From Prauserella flavalba (GTDB lineage Bacteria; Actinomycetota; Actinomycetes; Mycobacteriales; Pseudonocardiaceae): 64,000 nucleotides of DNA. The stretch is taken from the NCBI RefSeq assembly GCF_003202235.1, contig NZ_MASU01000005.1, forward strand, positions 1,302,001 to 1,366,000. The letters run 5' to 3'. Shown piece after piece: positions 50,627-58,623 of this stretch (position 1 is the first letter of the stretch; every line of letters begins with the position of its first letter). The translations under genes were made by a program, and so were the position numbers. The notes beneath the pieces were generated by a model. The model saw only the letters and a program-made list of their open reading frames with translations. It had not been told where the DNA came from and did no database searches.

Positions 50627-51709
50627 ATGGAGATCACCGGCACCGTCCGGCCCGGGTTCGAGGGCGTTCGCGACGTCTTCGCCGACGTCCTCGCTGGCGG
50701 CCGGGCGGGCGCGGCGTTCACCGTGGTCCGCCACGGCGAGGTGCTGGTGGACCTGTGGGGTGGGCTCGCCGACCCGGAGCGGGGCGAGCCGTGGCGGGAG
50801 AACACGCTGTGCGTGCTGTTCTCCGGCACGAAGGGCGTGGTGGCCGCCGTGGTCGCCGCGCTCGGCGTGCTCGACGCGGACGCCGAGGTGCGCGCGTACT
50901 GGCCCGGGTTCACCGAGGGCGTGCGGGTGCACCACGTGCTCGCCCACACCGCCGGACTGCCGTATGTGGACGCCGACCACGACCTGCTGGACAGCCACGC
51001 GTGCGCGGTACTGCTGGCGACGCAGGCTCCACTGTGGACGCCGGGAACACGTGTGGCCTACCACGCACTCACCTACGGCTACCTCGTGGGCGAGCTGCTG
51101 CGCAGGACCACCGGCCGGACGCCGGGCGAGCTCGTCGCCGAGGTCCTCGCCCGGCCGCACGCTCTGGACGTGTACCTGGGCACCCCCGCCGGCCTCGACG
51201 AGCGCGTCGCGCGGCTGGTGCGGGCGCCCGGGTACCGGATCAGCACGTTCCTGGACGACCCTGAGCGGCGGCGGATCGTCGAGCGGATGTACGCGGGCCT
51301 GCTCGACTCGGACGAGCTGATGAACTCGGCCCGCTACCGCAGGGCCGGGCTCGCGGCGGGTGGCGCGACCGGCACGGCCAGGTCGATGGCGACGCTCTAC
51401 GACCTACTCGCCGCGGGGCGGATCGCCTCGCCCCGCGCGCTCGCCCGGGCCACGCGCACCTGGTCGGAGGGCCTCGACGCGATCAACGACCGTCCCGTCC
51501 ACTTCGGACTGGGCTTCGAGCTGCCCGACCCTCTCGGCACGTACGGGCCCGCCGCGGCGGCCTTCGGCCACTCGGGAGCGGGCGGCGGCAGGCACGGCGC
51601 GTGGCCCGGCGCCGGGCTCGGCTTCTCGTTCGTCACCAACGAGCTGCGCGCCGAGAACGCCGACGGCAGGGCCGATCGCCTGCTCGCCGCACTGCACGAC
51701 GCGCTCTGA
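50627..51709 (+). CDS. Serine hydrolase of class C beta-lactamase fold (EstB-like)
   Basis: A 360-residue beta-lactamase-fold hydrolase without a signal peptide, so cytosolic. The SxxK motif is in LCVLFSGTKGVVAAV, the Tyr motif in RVAYHALTYGYLVGELL and the third motif in FGHSGAGGG. The AYHALTYGYL pattern and lack of export are typical of esterases, not antibiotic-degrading beta-lactamases. It starts 2 bp after the ATPase stop, so it is part of the carnitine/transport operon. Cleavage of imported acylcarnitine esters, the role of the unrelated HocS in Pseudomonas, is a specific but untested inference. Confidence 0.82.
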   Translation: MEITGTVRPGFEGVRDVFADVLAGGRAGAAFTVVRHGEVLVDLWGGLADPERGEPWRENTLCVLFSGTKGVVAAVVAALGVLDADAEVRAYWPGFTEGVRVHHVLAHTAGLPYVDADHDLLDSHACAVLLATQAPLWTPGTRVAYHALTYGYLVGELLRRTTGRTPGELVAEVLARPHALDVYLGTPAGLDERVARLVRAPGYRISTFLDDPERRRIVERMYAGLLDSDELMNSARYRRAGLAAGGATGTARSMATLYDLLAAGRIASPRALARATRTWSEGLDAINDRPVHFGLGFELPDPLGTYGPAAAAFGHSGAGGGRHGAWPGAGLGFSFVTNELRAENADGRADRLLAALHDAL

Positions 51710-51725
51710 CCCGCGCCGCCGGACC

Positions 51726-52274
51726 TCACCAGGGGGTGTTGTCCTCTTCCTCGGGGTCGCCCCCGCCCGCACGGCGGTCCGGTGTCGTTCCCCCTGCCGG
51801 TGGCTCGCCGGCGCCTCCCGACGGGGCCGGCGGCGGCGTGGGCTCCGGGGGCTCGGGCGGGCCGTCCTGCGGGTCCTCGGGGTCAGGGAACCGGTTGCGC
51901 AGCGAGTCCAGCAGCGTCGTGCGGGTCTGCGGGTCCTCGTCGCCCAGCTGCTCCCGCATCACGTCGGCGACCCGCTCGGATATGCCCGACTGGGCCTGCC
52001 GCATCGTGGCGAGCACCATGCGAGCCAGCTCCTCCGGCGGGATCGTGCGCGTCCTCGAGCCGAACTCGAGGTCCGACACCACGCCGTCGGCGCCGACGGT
52101 CACGCGCACCGTGCCGTCCGGGCTCGACGCCGTCAGCCGCAGCTGCTCCGTGCGCTCCTGCGCCGCCTTGTACCGCTCGGCCTTGCGCGCGAACCCGGCG
52201 GCCCAGTCGTCGATCCGCCGCTTCGCCTCTTCGGGGTCGCGCATCGTCTCGCCGAACGCACCGGCACCGGTCAT
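51726..52274 (-). CDS. YbaB/EbfC-like protein coupled to the RHS toxin gene
   Basis: A 182-residue protein. Residues about 15-110 have the YbaB/EbfC pattern: a basic amphipathic helix (RRIDDWAAGFARKAERYKAA), a three-strand sheet (LTASSPDGTVRVTVGADGVV, SDLEFGS) and a helix (PPEELARMVLATMRQAQSGI). The C-terminal third is Pro/Gly/Asp/Glu-rich and disordered. YbaB-like genes are frequent beside WXG/ESX genes in actinomycetes. Here the ATG (52274) overlaps the toxin stop as ATGA, the place where an immunity gene would be expected. It may be a DNA-binding partner, chaperone or immunity factor; only the fold is supported. Confidence 0.75.
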   Translation of the reverse strand: MTGAGAFGETMRDPEEAKRRIDDWAAGFARKAERYKAAQERTEQLRLTASSPDGTVRVTVGADGVVSDLEFGSRTRTIPPEELARMVLATMRQAQSGISERVADVMREQLGDEDPQTRTTLLDSLRNRFPDPEDPQDGPPEPPEPTPPPAPSGGAGEPPAGGTTPDRRAGGGDPEEEDNTPW

Positions 52275-55200
52275 CGCTTACCGCCCTTGCCGTCCTTGAA
52301 CAGATCCGGATGTGAGTTCGCGTCCGCCCAGTCCGGGCGGTCCTTGCCGGCCTCGACACCGCCGATGCGGCTGCCCGGCCGGTTCTCCCAGTCGGACAGT
52401 GACCCGTGGCTGCCGCCCGGAGCGTCCATGTTGTTGAACCGGTCGATCATCGCGTCGACATCGGCGGACGTGTACGCGTCCGGGTTCCGGCCGAGGTCCA
52501 CCCACTGCCTGCGGGCGTCCTTCCAGTCCTCGAGCTGCGCGGGTGTGCCTCCCGGCCAGTCGAAGTCCGCGTTGAACCGTACGTCGTCGAGGAACTCCTG
52601 CCGCCGCGCGGGGTCGGAGATCTTGTCCGCCGCCGCCATGATGTCGCCGGCGAACTCGTTGCGGATCCCGTGCAGGTAGCCGGAGGACTCGTAGAACGCC
52701 GTCCTCGGATCCTTCGGAGGCTCCGGAACGCCGTCCTTCCCGAGGTGCGTGCCGTCGATCTTGCTCTGGATGATGTCGAACTTGTCCACGGTGGCGCCGA
52801 TGGAGGTGTTCGGTTTGCCGGGACCGAGCGGAAGGTTGTTGACGTTGCTGTTCGCGTCCTTCAGCTTCTCGACGTACTTCTCGGTCGCCGCCTTGTGCTC
52901 GGGCGTTCCCGGCGGGTACGTCTGGTCCACCCACGACCTGAGGTTGTCGCGCATCGTCTGGAACGACACGATGTGCCGCTTGTCGAACTGGCCGCCGCTC
53001 TGGTAGGCCGGGTTGTTCGGGTCGTTCTTCTGGTGCTTGATGTTCGTCTGCGTCGAGCTCTTGAACTCCGGCCGGTCCCACGGATCGTCGCTCTTGGTCT
53101 TGGACTTCTTGGCGGACGGCTGCGTGCCGCCGCCGTCGTTCTTGCGTTTCCGGCCCCCGCCGCCCGGGTTCGGGCTCGGCGCGCTGCCGCCGGAGTTCCG
53201 GGCGTTCTGCCTGATCGGCAGGTTGACCGGAGGCGTCTTGCCACCCGCCGACGGGGTCGTGCAGCTGTTCATCAGCCCGAGCGCGTCGAACTCGGCGAAC
53301 GGGTCGGCGACGTAGGCCACCGGGTTCGGGCCGGGTTCGAGGCCCAGCGGGTCCTGGCTGACGTACCGCGCGGTCGCCGGGTCGTAGTAGCGGAACACGT
53401 TGTAGTGCAGGCCGGTCTCCGCGTCCGCGTACTGGCCGGGGAAGCGCAGCGGCGTGCCGGCGCGGGCCCCGGGCGAGGGCAGCTCGCGGCCCCACAGCGT
53501 GCGGCGCGAGCTCCACGCGAGGTCGCCGTGCTCGTCCACCAGATCCGTGGGCGTGCCGAGCGCGTCGGTGACCACCGAGTGGAACCGCTGCCCGGCGGGC
53601 CCGCGTTCGAGCTGGGTCACCGGCGTGTGCTCGCCCGGCACGCGTTCCCAGGTCGTCGCCCGGCGCGCGCCGTGGGCGTCGGCGTGCACCTGCTCGATCA
53701 GCTCGGTGCCGTCCCAGACGAACCGCACCGACTCGGCCACGGAGCCGTCCGGCAGCAGGCACTCCTTGGCGACGCGCCTGCCCAGCGGGTCGTAGTGGTA
53801 ACGCCAGCTCAGCCCTTCCGGCGTGCGCACGCCGGTCAGCCGCTCGCCGCTCCAGGAGTACTCCCACACGCGCTCGCCGTCGGGGTGCGCCTCGCGGTGC
53901 CGGACCCGGCGGCCGAGTGCGTCGTGCTCCACGGCCACGCGCACGGCCGACGAGCTCACGAGGTTGCCGGCCGGGTCGTACCGCAGCTCCTCCCGCCCAT
54001 CCACTGTGGACATCGCCACGACGCGGCCGGTGAGGTCCCTGCTGAGTGTCAGCTGCGGGCCCTCGTCGTCCCGGACGGCGGCGAGCCTGCCGTCGGGCTG
54101 GTACTCGAAGCCGCGGCCGCGCATGGGGCCCGACGCGGCCAGCAGCCGCTGTGCGGTGAGGCGGCCGCCCGGACCGAAGGCCTGCCGCAGCACGCTGGCC
54201 TCGTCGGCCTTGCGCGCGATGGCACGGCCGTGGTCGTCGCGCAGGAAGCGGACCGTGTGCCCGGCGGTGGCCAGCGCGATCGGCCGGCCCTGTTCGTCGA
54301 AGGACCATTCGCTCTCGGCTCCCGACGGGGTCCGCCGCCGGATCGTGTTGCGCCCGTCGTCGTAGGCGAAGGTCACCGCAAGGCCGTCGACCGTCTCGCG
54401 GACCACGCGGCCGTACTCGTCGCGGTCGAACTCCACCACCGAGGTCGCCGAGGCCACGCGCACGACCTCGCCGACCGGGTCGTAGGCGTAGGTCGTGACG
54501 CCCTCAGGTGCGTGGACCTCCACGAGGTTGCCGAGCAGGTCGTAGCGGTACCCGGTGACCCCGCCGTCCGGGCCCTGCGCGCGCACGAGCTGCCCGGCCG
54601 CGTCGTAGCCGTAGCTCCAGCTCCGGCCGTCGAAGTCGGTCTGCCCGGCCGGCCTGCCCGCGGCGTCGTAGCGGAACGTCCACGTGCGGCCGAGCGGGTC
54701 GGTCACCGACACCAGCCGCAGCTCGGTGTCGTAGGCGTAGACCGTGCGCGCCCCCGCGGGATCGGTCACGGCCGTCAGCAGGTCGAACGGACCGTACTCG
54801 CGCCGGGTGACCCGGCCGAGCTCGTCGACGTGCTCGATCTCGTTGCCCTCGCCGTCGTAACGCCACAGCGCGCGTTCCCGCCGGGGACCGGTGCGCGAGG
54901 CGCGCCGCCCGTCGACCGTCCAGCCCAGCAGGGTCAGCTCGCCGCCTGCCTCCCGCACCGCGCGGGGCCTGCCGAACTGGTCGCGCTCCACTGGGTCCGG
55001 CTCGGCCGCGGGCTGCGGCTCGGGCAGCCCCGCCGTGGCGACACCCACCGGCTCACGCACGGGGTCGGGTGCGGCGCCGTCGGCGTAGAACCGGCGCCAG
55101 ACCCGGCCGTCCCCGTGCACGGCGACCGCGACGGGGTTCCCGTCCTCGACCGTGAGGACACTGCCGTCAGGGCGGGTGATCCGCAGCGGCCTGCCCTCGT

Positions 55201-57241
55201 CGTCGTAGGCGTAGCGGGTGACGCGGCCCAGCGGATCGGTGCGCGACAGCAGCCGGTCGTAGCGGTCCCACGCGAAGCTCGTGACGTTGCCGAGCGGGTC
55301 GGTCTCCCGGACGGTCTGGCCTGCGTCGTTCTGCTCGGACACGCTGGTGTGGCCGAGCGAGTCGGTGTGCCGGGTGAGCCCGCGCTGCCGGTCGTACTCG
55401 AACGTCGCGTCGAGGAAGCCCCCGGCTCCGACGGTGCGCACGCAGCGGCCCGCCGAGTCGTAGACGTAGCGGTACCAGACCCCGTTGCGGTCCTGCCAGC
55501 CCGTCAGCCTGCCCTCGGCGTCGTAGTCGTACCGCAGCGGAAGGCCGGAGGAGTTCACGACCTCGGTGAGCCTGCCCGCCGCGTCGTAACGGTAGGTCAG
55601 CACCCTCACGTCGGGCGCGCCGTCGGCTCCGAGCACGCTCAGCTCCACCACGCGGCCGCAGTCCGTCCGCAGTCCCACCCGGATACCGCTGGAGTGCGTG
55701 AGCAGGGCGGGCGCGCCCGTGTCGTCGTAGGCGAACTCGGTGCGCGCGCCGTCGGCGTCCTCGACGGCGCGCAGCGGCAGCACCCGCCCCGCTCCGGCGA
55801 AGTGCAGAGTCCTGCCGGGAACCGGCTGGACGAGTGTGAAGCCGCCGTCGGCGTGCCGGGACAGCGGCCAGCGCGGGCCCTCGGCCGGCAGCACCGTGTC
55901 CCCGGCGGCGGGCAGCGGGTACACCAGAACCACGCCGTCGGGGCCGACGAAGCAGACGTCCGTGCCGTCGAGCTCCAGTCGCTGGTCCACTGTGGACGCC
56001 CAGGAGGGGCCGAACCGGCGGCCCGCGCGGTAGGACGAGACGTGCACGCGCTCGAGCAGCAGCTCCGGCAGCTCGAGGTCGGTCTGCGGCAGGATCACCT
56101 CGCCCGTGGCGACGTCCACCGGGTCGCCCTTGCAGTTGCGGTTCTCCGGCTGCACCGAGCGCTGGCGCGCCGGGTCGGGCTTGACCGAGCTGGCCGTCGT
56201 GGTGTCGCCGCCCGTCTTCGGCTGCAGCGCCGGGGGCGGCGGAGGCGGCGGCGCGACGTCGTTCCGGGGCGGTGGCTCGTTCCTCGGCGGGTCCGTCCTC
56301 GGCGGCGGAGGCGGGTCGGTCCTGCCGGGGTCGCCGCTGGCGACCGTGCCGCCGCCTCCCCTGTCGCCGCTCGGGTTCGTCTGGCCGCCGGTGGAGCCGG
56401 GGCCCTCGTACTTGTCGCCCTTGAAGTCGGTGTCGCGGGGCTCGGGCTCCGGGCCGCTCCTGACCGGCGGCGGGGTGTCGATCCTGCCGTCCTTGATGCG
56501 CTTCAGCGCGGCGGCGGCGTCGCCGAAGGAGTCGCCGAGCGAGCGCAGCAGCGGCGAGAGCTTCGACAGGGCGTCCACGAGTTTCTTGGTGATGTCGGCG
56601 ATCTGCGTGGCCGTCTTCGCCACGGCGGCCACGACCTGCGGCACGACCCACGCCATGCCGATGCCGAGCGTGAGCAGCACCTGCAGCGCCCAGCTGATCA
56701 TGTGCCCGACGAGGTCGGCGATGATGTCGCGCACGAGTGTCCGCACGGCGCCCACGACCTCGCCCGCGGTGCCGATGCCGCTGGAGGCGCCGTCGGCGGC
56801 GGTCTGCGCGGCGGTGATCAGCGTGGCCGTGTCCGCGCCGCGTTCCCGGTAGGCGTCCGCGGCGGGCCCGGTCCAGCTCGCCGTGTCCTCCTCGATGAGC
56901 TTCCGCAGATCCCCGCTGATCGCCGTCAGCTCCGTACTGACGTTCTTCCAGGTCTCCGAGTGCGCCTTGATGGTGTCCGGATCGCCGGTGAGCCCGTCGA
57001 GCGCGTCGGAGAGGGGGCCCACGTGTTCCATCAGCCAGCCGACCCCGGCGGACAGTATGGCGCCGAACGGGTCCATCGCCATGCCCAGCGCGTCCAGTCC
57101 CGCGCCGACCGCGCCGAGCACGGCACCGGCCCACTCGCCGCTCTCGATCGCCTGCGTGGTGTCGTTCACCGACTCCAGCAGCGGTATCCCGGAGAACGCC
57201 TCGGTCGAGTCCTGAACCTCGGCCACCAGCGGGTTGCCCAC
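52271..57241 (-). CDS. WXG-RHS polymorphic toxin, type VII secretion-linked
   Basis: A 1656-residue toxin. Residues 1-260 form a WXG100-like helical module (SWTG at 122-125) with a hydrophobic helix near 180-205. Residues about 265-355 are a Pro/Gly-rich linker. A DUF6531 domain begins at NCKGDPVDVATGEVILPQTD. RHS/YD repeats (Y-D-x-x-G-R-L-T/V) run from about 480 to 1280 and end in the core-associated block RYVSQDPLGLEPGPNPVAYV and FDALGL. Everything after Met1324 (about 333 residues) is the variable toxin tip: a basic KRKNDGG/KKSKTKS linker, then FDKRHIVSFQTMRDNL and NVNNLPLGPGKPNTSIGA. The His-and-Asn pattern hints at an HNH-like nuclease but I do not recognise the domain. GTG 57241. Confidence 0.87.
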   Translation of the reverse strand: MGNPLVAEVQDSTEAFSGIPLLESVNDTTQAIESGEWAGAVLGAVGAGLDALGMAMDPFGAILSAGVGWLMEHVGPLSDALDGLTGDPDTIKAHSETWKNVSTELTAISGDLRKLIEEDTASWTGPAADAYRERGADTATLITAAQTAADGASSGIGTAGEVVGAVRTLVRDIIADLVGHMISWALQVLLTLGIGMAWVVPQVVAAVAKTATQIADITKKLVDALSKLSPLLRSLGDSFGDAAAALKRIKDGRIDTPPPVRSGPEPEPRDTDFKGDKYEGPGSTGGQTNPSGDRGGGGTVASGDPGRTDPPPPPRTDPPRNEPPPRNDVAPPPPPPPALQPKTGGDTTTASSVKPDPARQRSVQPENRNCKGDPVDVATGEVILPQTDLELPELLLERVHVSSYRAGRRFGPSWASTVDQRLELDGTDVCFVGPDGVVLVYPLPAAGDTVLPAEGPRWPLSRHADGGFTLVQPVPGRTLHFAGAGRVLPLRAVEDADGARTEFAYDDTGAPALLTHSSGIRVGLRTDCGRVVELSVLGADGAPDVRVLTYRYDAAGRLTEVVNSSGLPLRYDYDAEGRLTGWQDRNGVWYRYVYDSAGRCVRTVGAGGFLDATFEYDRQRGLTRHTDSLGHTSVSEQNDAGQTVRETDPLGNVTSFAWDRYDRLLSRTDPLGRVTRYAYDDEGRPLRITRPDGSVLTVEDGNPVAVAVHGDGRVWRRFYADGAAPDPVREPVGVATAGLPEPQPAAEPDPVERDQFGRPRAVREAGGELTLLGWTVDGRRASRTGPRRERALWRYDGEGNEIEHVDELGRVTRREYGPFDLLTAVTDPAGARTVYAYDTELRLVSVTDPLGRTWTFRYDAAGRPAGQTDFDGRSWSYGYDAAGQLVRAQGPDGGVTGYRYDLLGNLVEVHAPEGVTTYAYDPVGEVVRVASATSVVEFDRDEYGRVVRETVDGLAVTFAYDDGRNTIRRRTPSGAESEWSFDEQGRPIALATAGHTVRFLRDDHGRAIARKADEASVLRQAFGPGGRLTAQRLLAASGPMRGRGFEYQPDGRLAAVRDDEGPQLTLSRDLTGRVVAMSTVDGREELRYDPAGNLVSSSAVRVAVEHDALGRRVRHREAHPDGERVWEYSWSGERLTGVRTPEGLSWRYHYDPLGRRVAKECLLPDGSVAESVRFVWDGTELIEQVHADAHGARRATTWERVPGEHTPVTQLERGPAGQRFHSVVTDALGTPTDLVDEHGDLAWSSRRTLWGRELPSPGARAGTPLRFPGQYADAETGLHYNVFRYYDPATARYVSQDPLGLEPGPNPVAYVADPFAEFDALGLMNSCTTPSAGGKTPPVNLPIRQNARNSGGSAPSPNPGGGGRKRKNDGGGTQPSAKKSKTKSDDPWDRPEFKSSTQTNIKHQKNDPNNPAYQSGGQFDKRHIVSFQTMRDNLRSWVDQTYPPGTPEHKAATEKYVEKLKDANSNVNNLPLGPGKPNTSIGATVDKFDIIQSKIDGTHLGKDGVPEPPKDPRTAFYESSGYLHGIRNEFAGDIMAAADKISDPARRQEFLDDVRFNADFDWPGGTPAQLEDWKDARRQWVDLGRNPDAYTSADVDAMIDRFNNMDAPGGSHGSLSDWENRPGSRIGGVEAGKDRPDWADANSHPDLFKDGKGGKR

Positions 57242-57263
57242 AGCGCGTCCCTTTCGTCGTCCG

Positions 57264-57596
57264 TCAGACGTCGCTGACCTTCACCGCCGTCAGGTCCCGT
57301 TCGAAGCCGGTCATCGGCTCCGTGTGCGACCTGTCGGACTCGCGGTAGGTGTCGGAGGCCTTGCGGACGTTGTCCGCCGTCACCGTCACGCCCTCGACGG
57401 CAGCGTCGAGAGCCTCCAACCCCTTGTCCTCCATCGGGTTCACGACCGGCGGGAGGAAGGAGCAGAGCAACCCGTAGGCGCTGTCGTCCATGCTGACGGT
57501 CCGCGCGGCGGACACGGCCACCCGCAACCGGTCGGTGATGCCGTCCAGGTGGCTGGCGTGCGCGACGAGGTCCTCTGGCACGACTTCGAACGCCAT
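57264..57596 (-). CDS. EspC/WXG100-like type VII secretion protein
   Basis: A 110-residue helical protein resembling the EspC/ESX-secreted family. FEVVPEDLVAHASHLDGITD and LEALDAAVEGVTVTADNVRK are the two helices around a short turn, and YRESDRS near the end resembles the YxxxD/E secretion motif. ATG 57596 after GGGGAGGCACCACCG. It is 22 bp upstream of the WXG-RHS toxin and is probably its secretion partner. No EccC-type ATPase or other T7SS core gene is in the window. Confidence 0.78.
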   Translation of the reverse strand: MAFEVVPEDLVAHASHLDGITDRLRVAVSAARTVSMDDSAYGLLCSFLPPVVNPMEDKGLEALDAAVEGVTVTADNVRKASDTYRESDRSHTEPMTGFERDLTAVKVSDV

Positions 57597-57778
57597 CGGT
57601 GGTGCCTCCCCAGTGTCACAAGCGCACCGACCAGCGCCGTCGCCAGCCGCCGGCTATCCGGTCTCGACGGAGGGCACGAAGATCATTCCCGCGCCCGCAC
57701 CGACCCTAACAGCCCGCGCCCGGACACTCGTGGACCAGACCACACGGTGCTCAACTGAGCACTCACCGGCGCTGCCCG

Positions 57779-58399
57779 TCAGTCCAGCACGCGATACGTC
57801 ACATGCGTCACCGAGCTCGCCGCTCGCGACTCCACCTGTTCGAGTTTCAGTGCGGGGACGCCGTCGAACAACCGCGTGCCCGCGCCGAGCGTGAGCGGCA
57901 CGATGTGCAGCCGCAGCTCGTCCACGAGGCCCGCGGCCAGGTACTGGTTGATGGTGGTGGCGCCGCCGTGGATCGAGACGTCGCCGTCCCCGGCCGCGTC
58001 GCGCGCGCGTTTCAACGCGGACTCGATGCCGTCGGTGACGAAGTGGTACGTCGTGCCGCCGTCCATCGGCTGGGGATCGCGCGGGTGGTGGGTGAGCACG
58101 AACACCGGGCCGTGGAACGGCGGATTGTCGCCCCACCAGCCGTTCCACGGGCGATCCCACTCGCCGCGCACCGGGCCGAACATGTTGCGCCCCATGATGA
58201 ACGCTGCGGCCGCGTTGATCCGGTCGAGCTCGGCGCGGTTCTCCTCGGGAGTGTCGAACATCCACGCGTGCAGTGTGCCGCCCCAGCCGTCCCCGCCGTC
58301 GTCGCCGAACGGGCGGTCCTCGGTCTGCCGGGGCCCGGCCGAGTAGCCGTCGGCCGAGATCGAGAGGTCGCACGTCACCTTGCCCGTACGTGTGGTCAT
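57779..58399 (-). CDS. RibD C-terminal/dihydrofolate reductase-fold protein
   Basis: A 206-residue protein with the RibD_C/DHFR-like fold seen in many actinomycete reductases. KVTCDLSISADGYSAGP is the first strand and loop, AAAAFIMGRNMFGPVRGEW the second block, VFVLTHHPRD the third, and DGDVSIHGGATTINQYLAAG the GG nucleotide-binding motif, ending LVDELRLHIVPLTLGAGTRL. Substrate unknown; the true folate reductase is a different gene in such organisms. ATG 58399 follows GGAGGGCAGACAC. The 225 bp upstream, to the kinase gene end, holds only a possible short gene remnant. Confidence 0.83.
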   Translation of the reverse strand: MTTRTGKVTCDLSISADGYSAGPRQTEDRPFGDDGGDGWGGTLHAWMFDTPEENRAELDRINAAAAFIMGRNMFGPVRGEWDRPWNGWWGDNPPFHGPVFVLTHHPRDPQPMDGGTTYHFVTDGIESALKRARDAAGDGDVSIHGGATTINQYLAAGLVDELRLHIVPLTLGAGTRLFDGVPALKLEQVESRAASSVTHVTYRVLD

Positions 58400-58623
58400 G
58401 TGTCTGCCCTCCTGGTGGCACGGTCGCGAGTACAGACCCTGGACACGGCCGGAACTCATCGGTCCTCTCGGCTGTCGCGGATGTGGTGGCCGACCGAGGA
58501 CGATGCCTCACCTCACCGTCCTCGGCGCCGCTGCGGCGCCGCGAGGGCCGGACGTGCCGCCGCGGTGGGTCGCGACCCCGCGCTCGCGTCCGGCTGGGAC
58601 CGCCATTCGGCGGCCGACGACCC

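Noticed and set aside
50627-51709. Antibiotic-resistance beta-lactamase
   Set aside because: No signal peptide, an esterase-like AYHALTYGYL motif, and operon placement with carnitine genes point to a cytosolic esterase.
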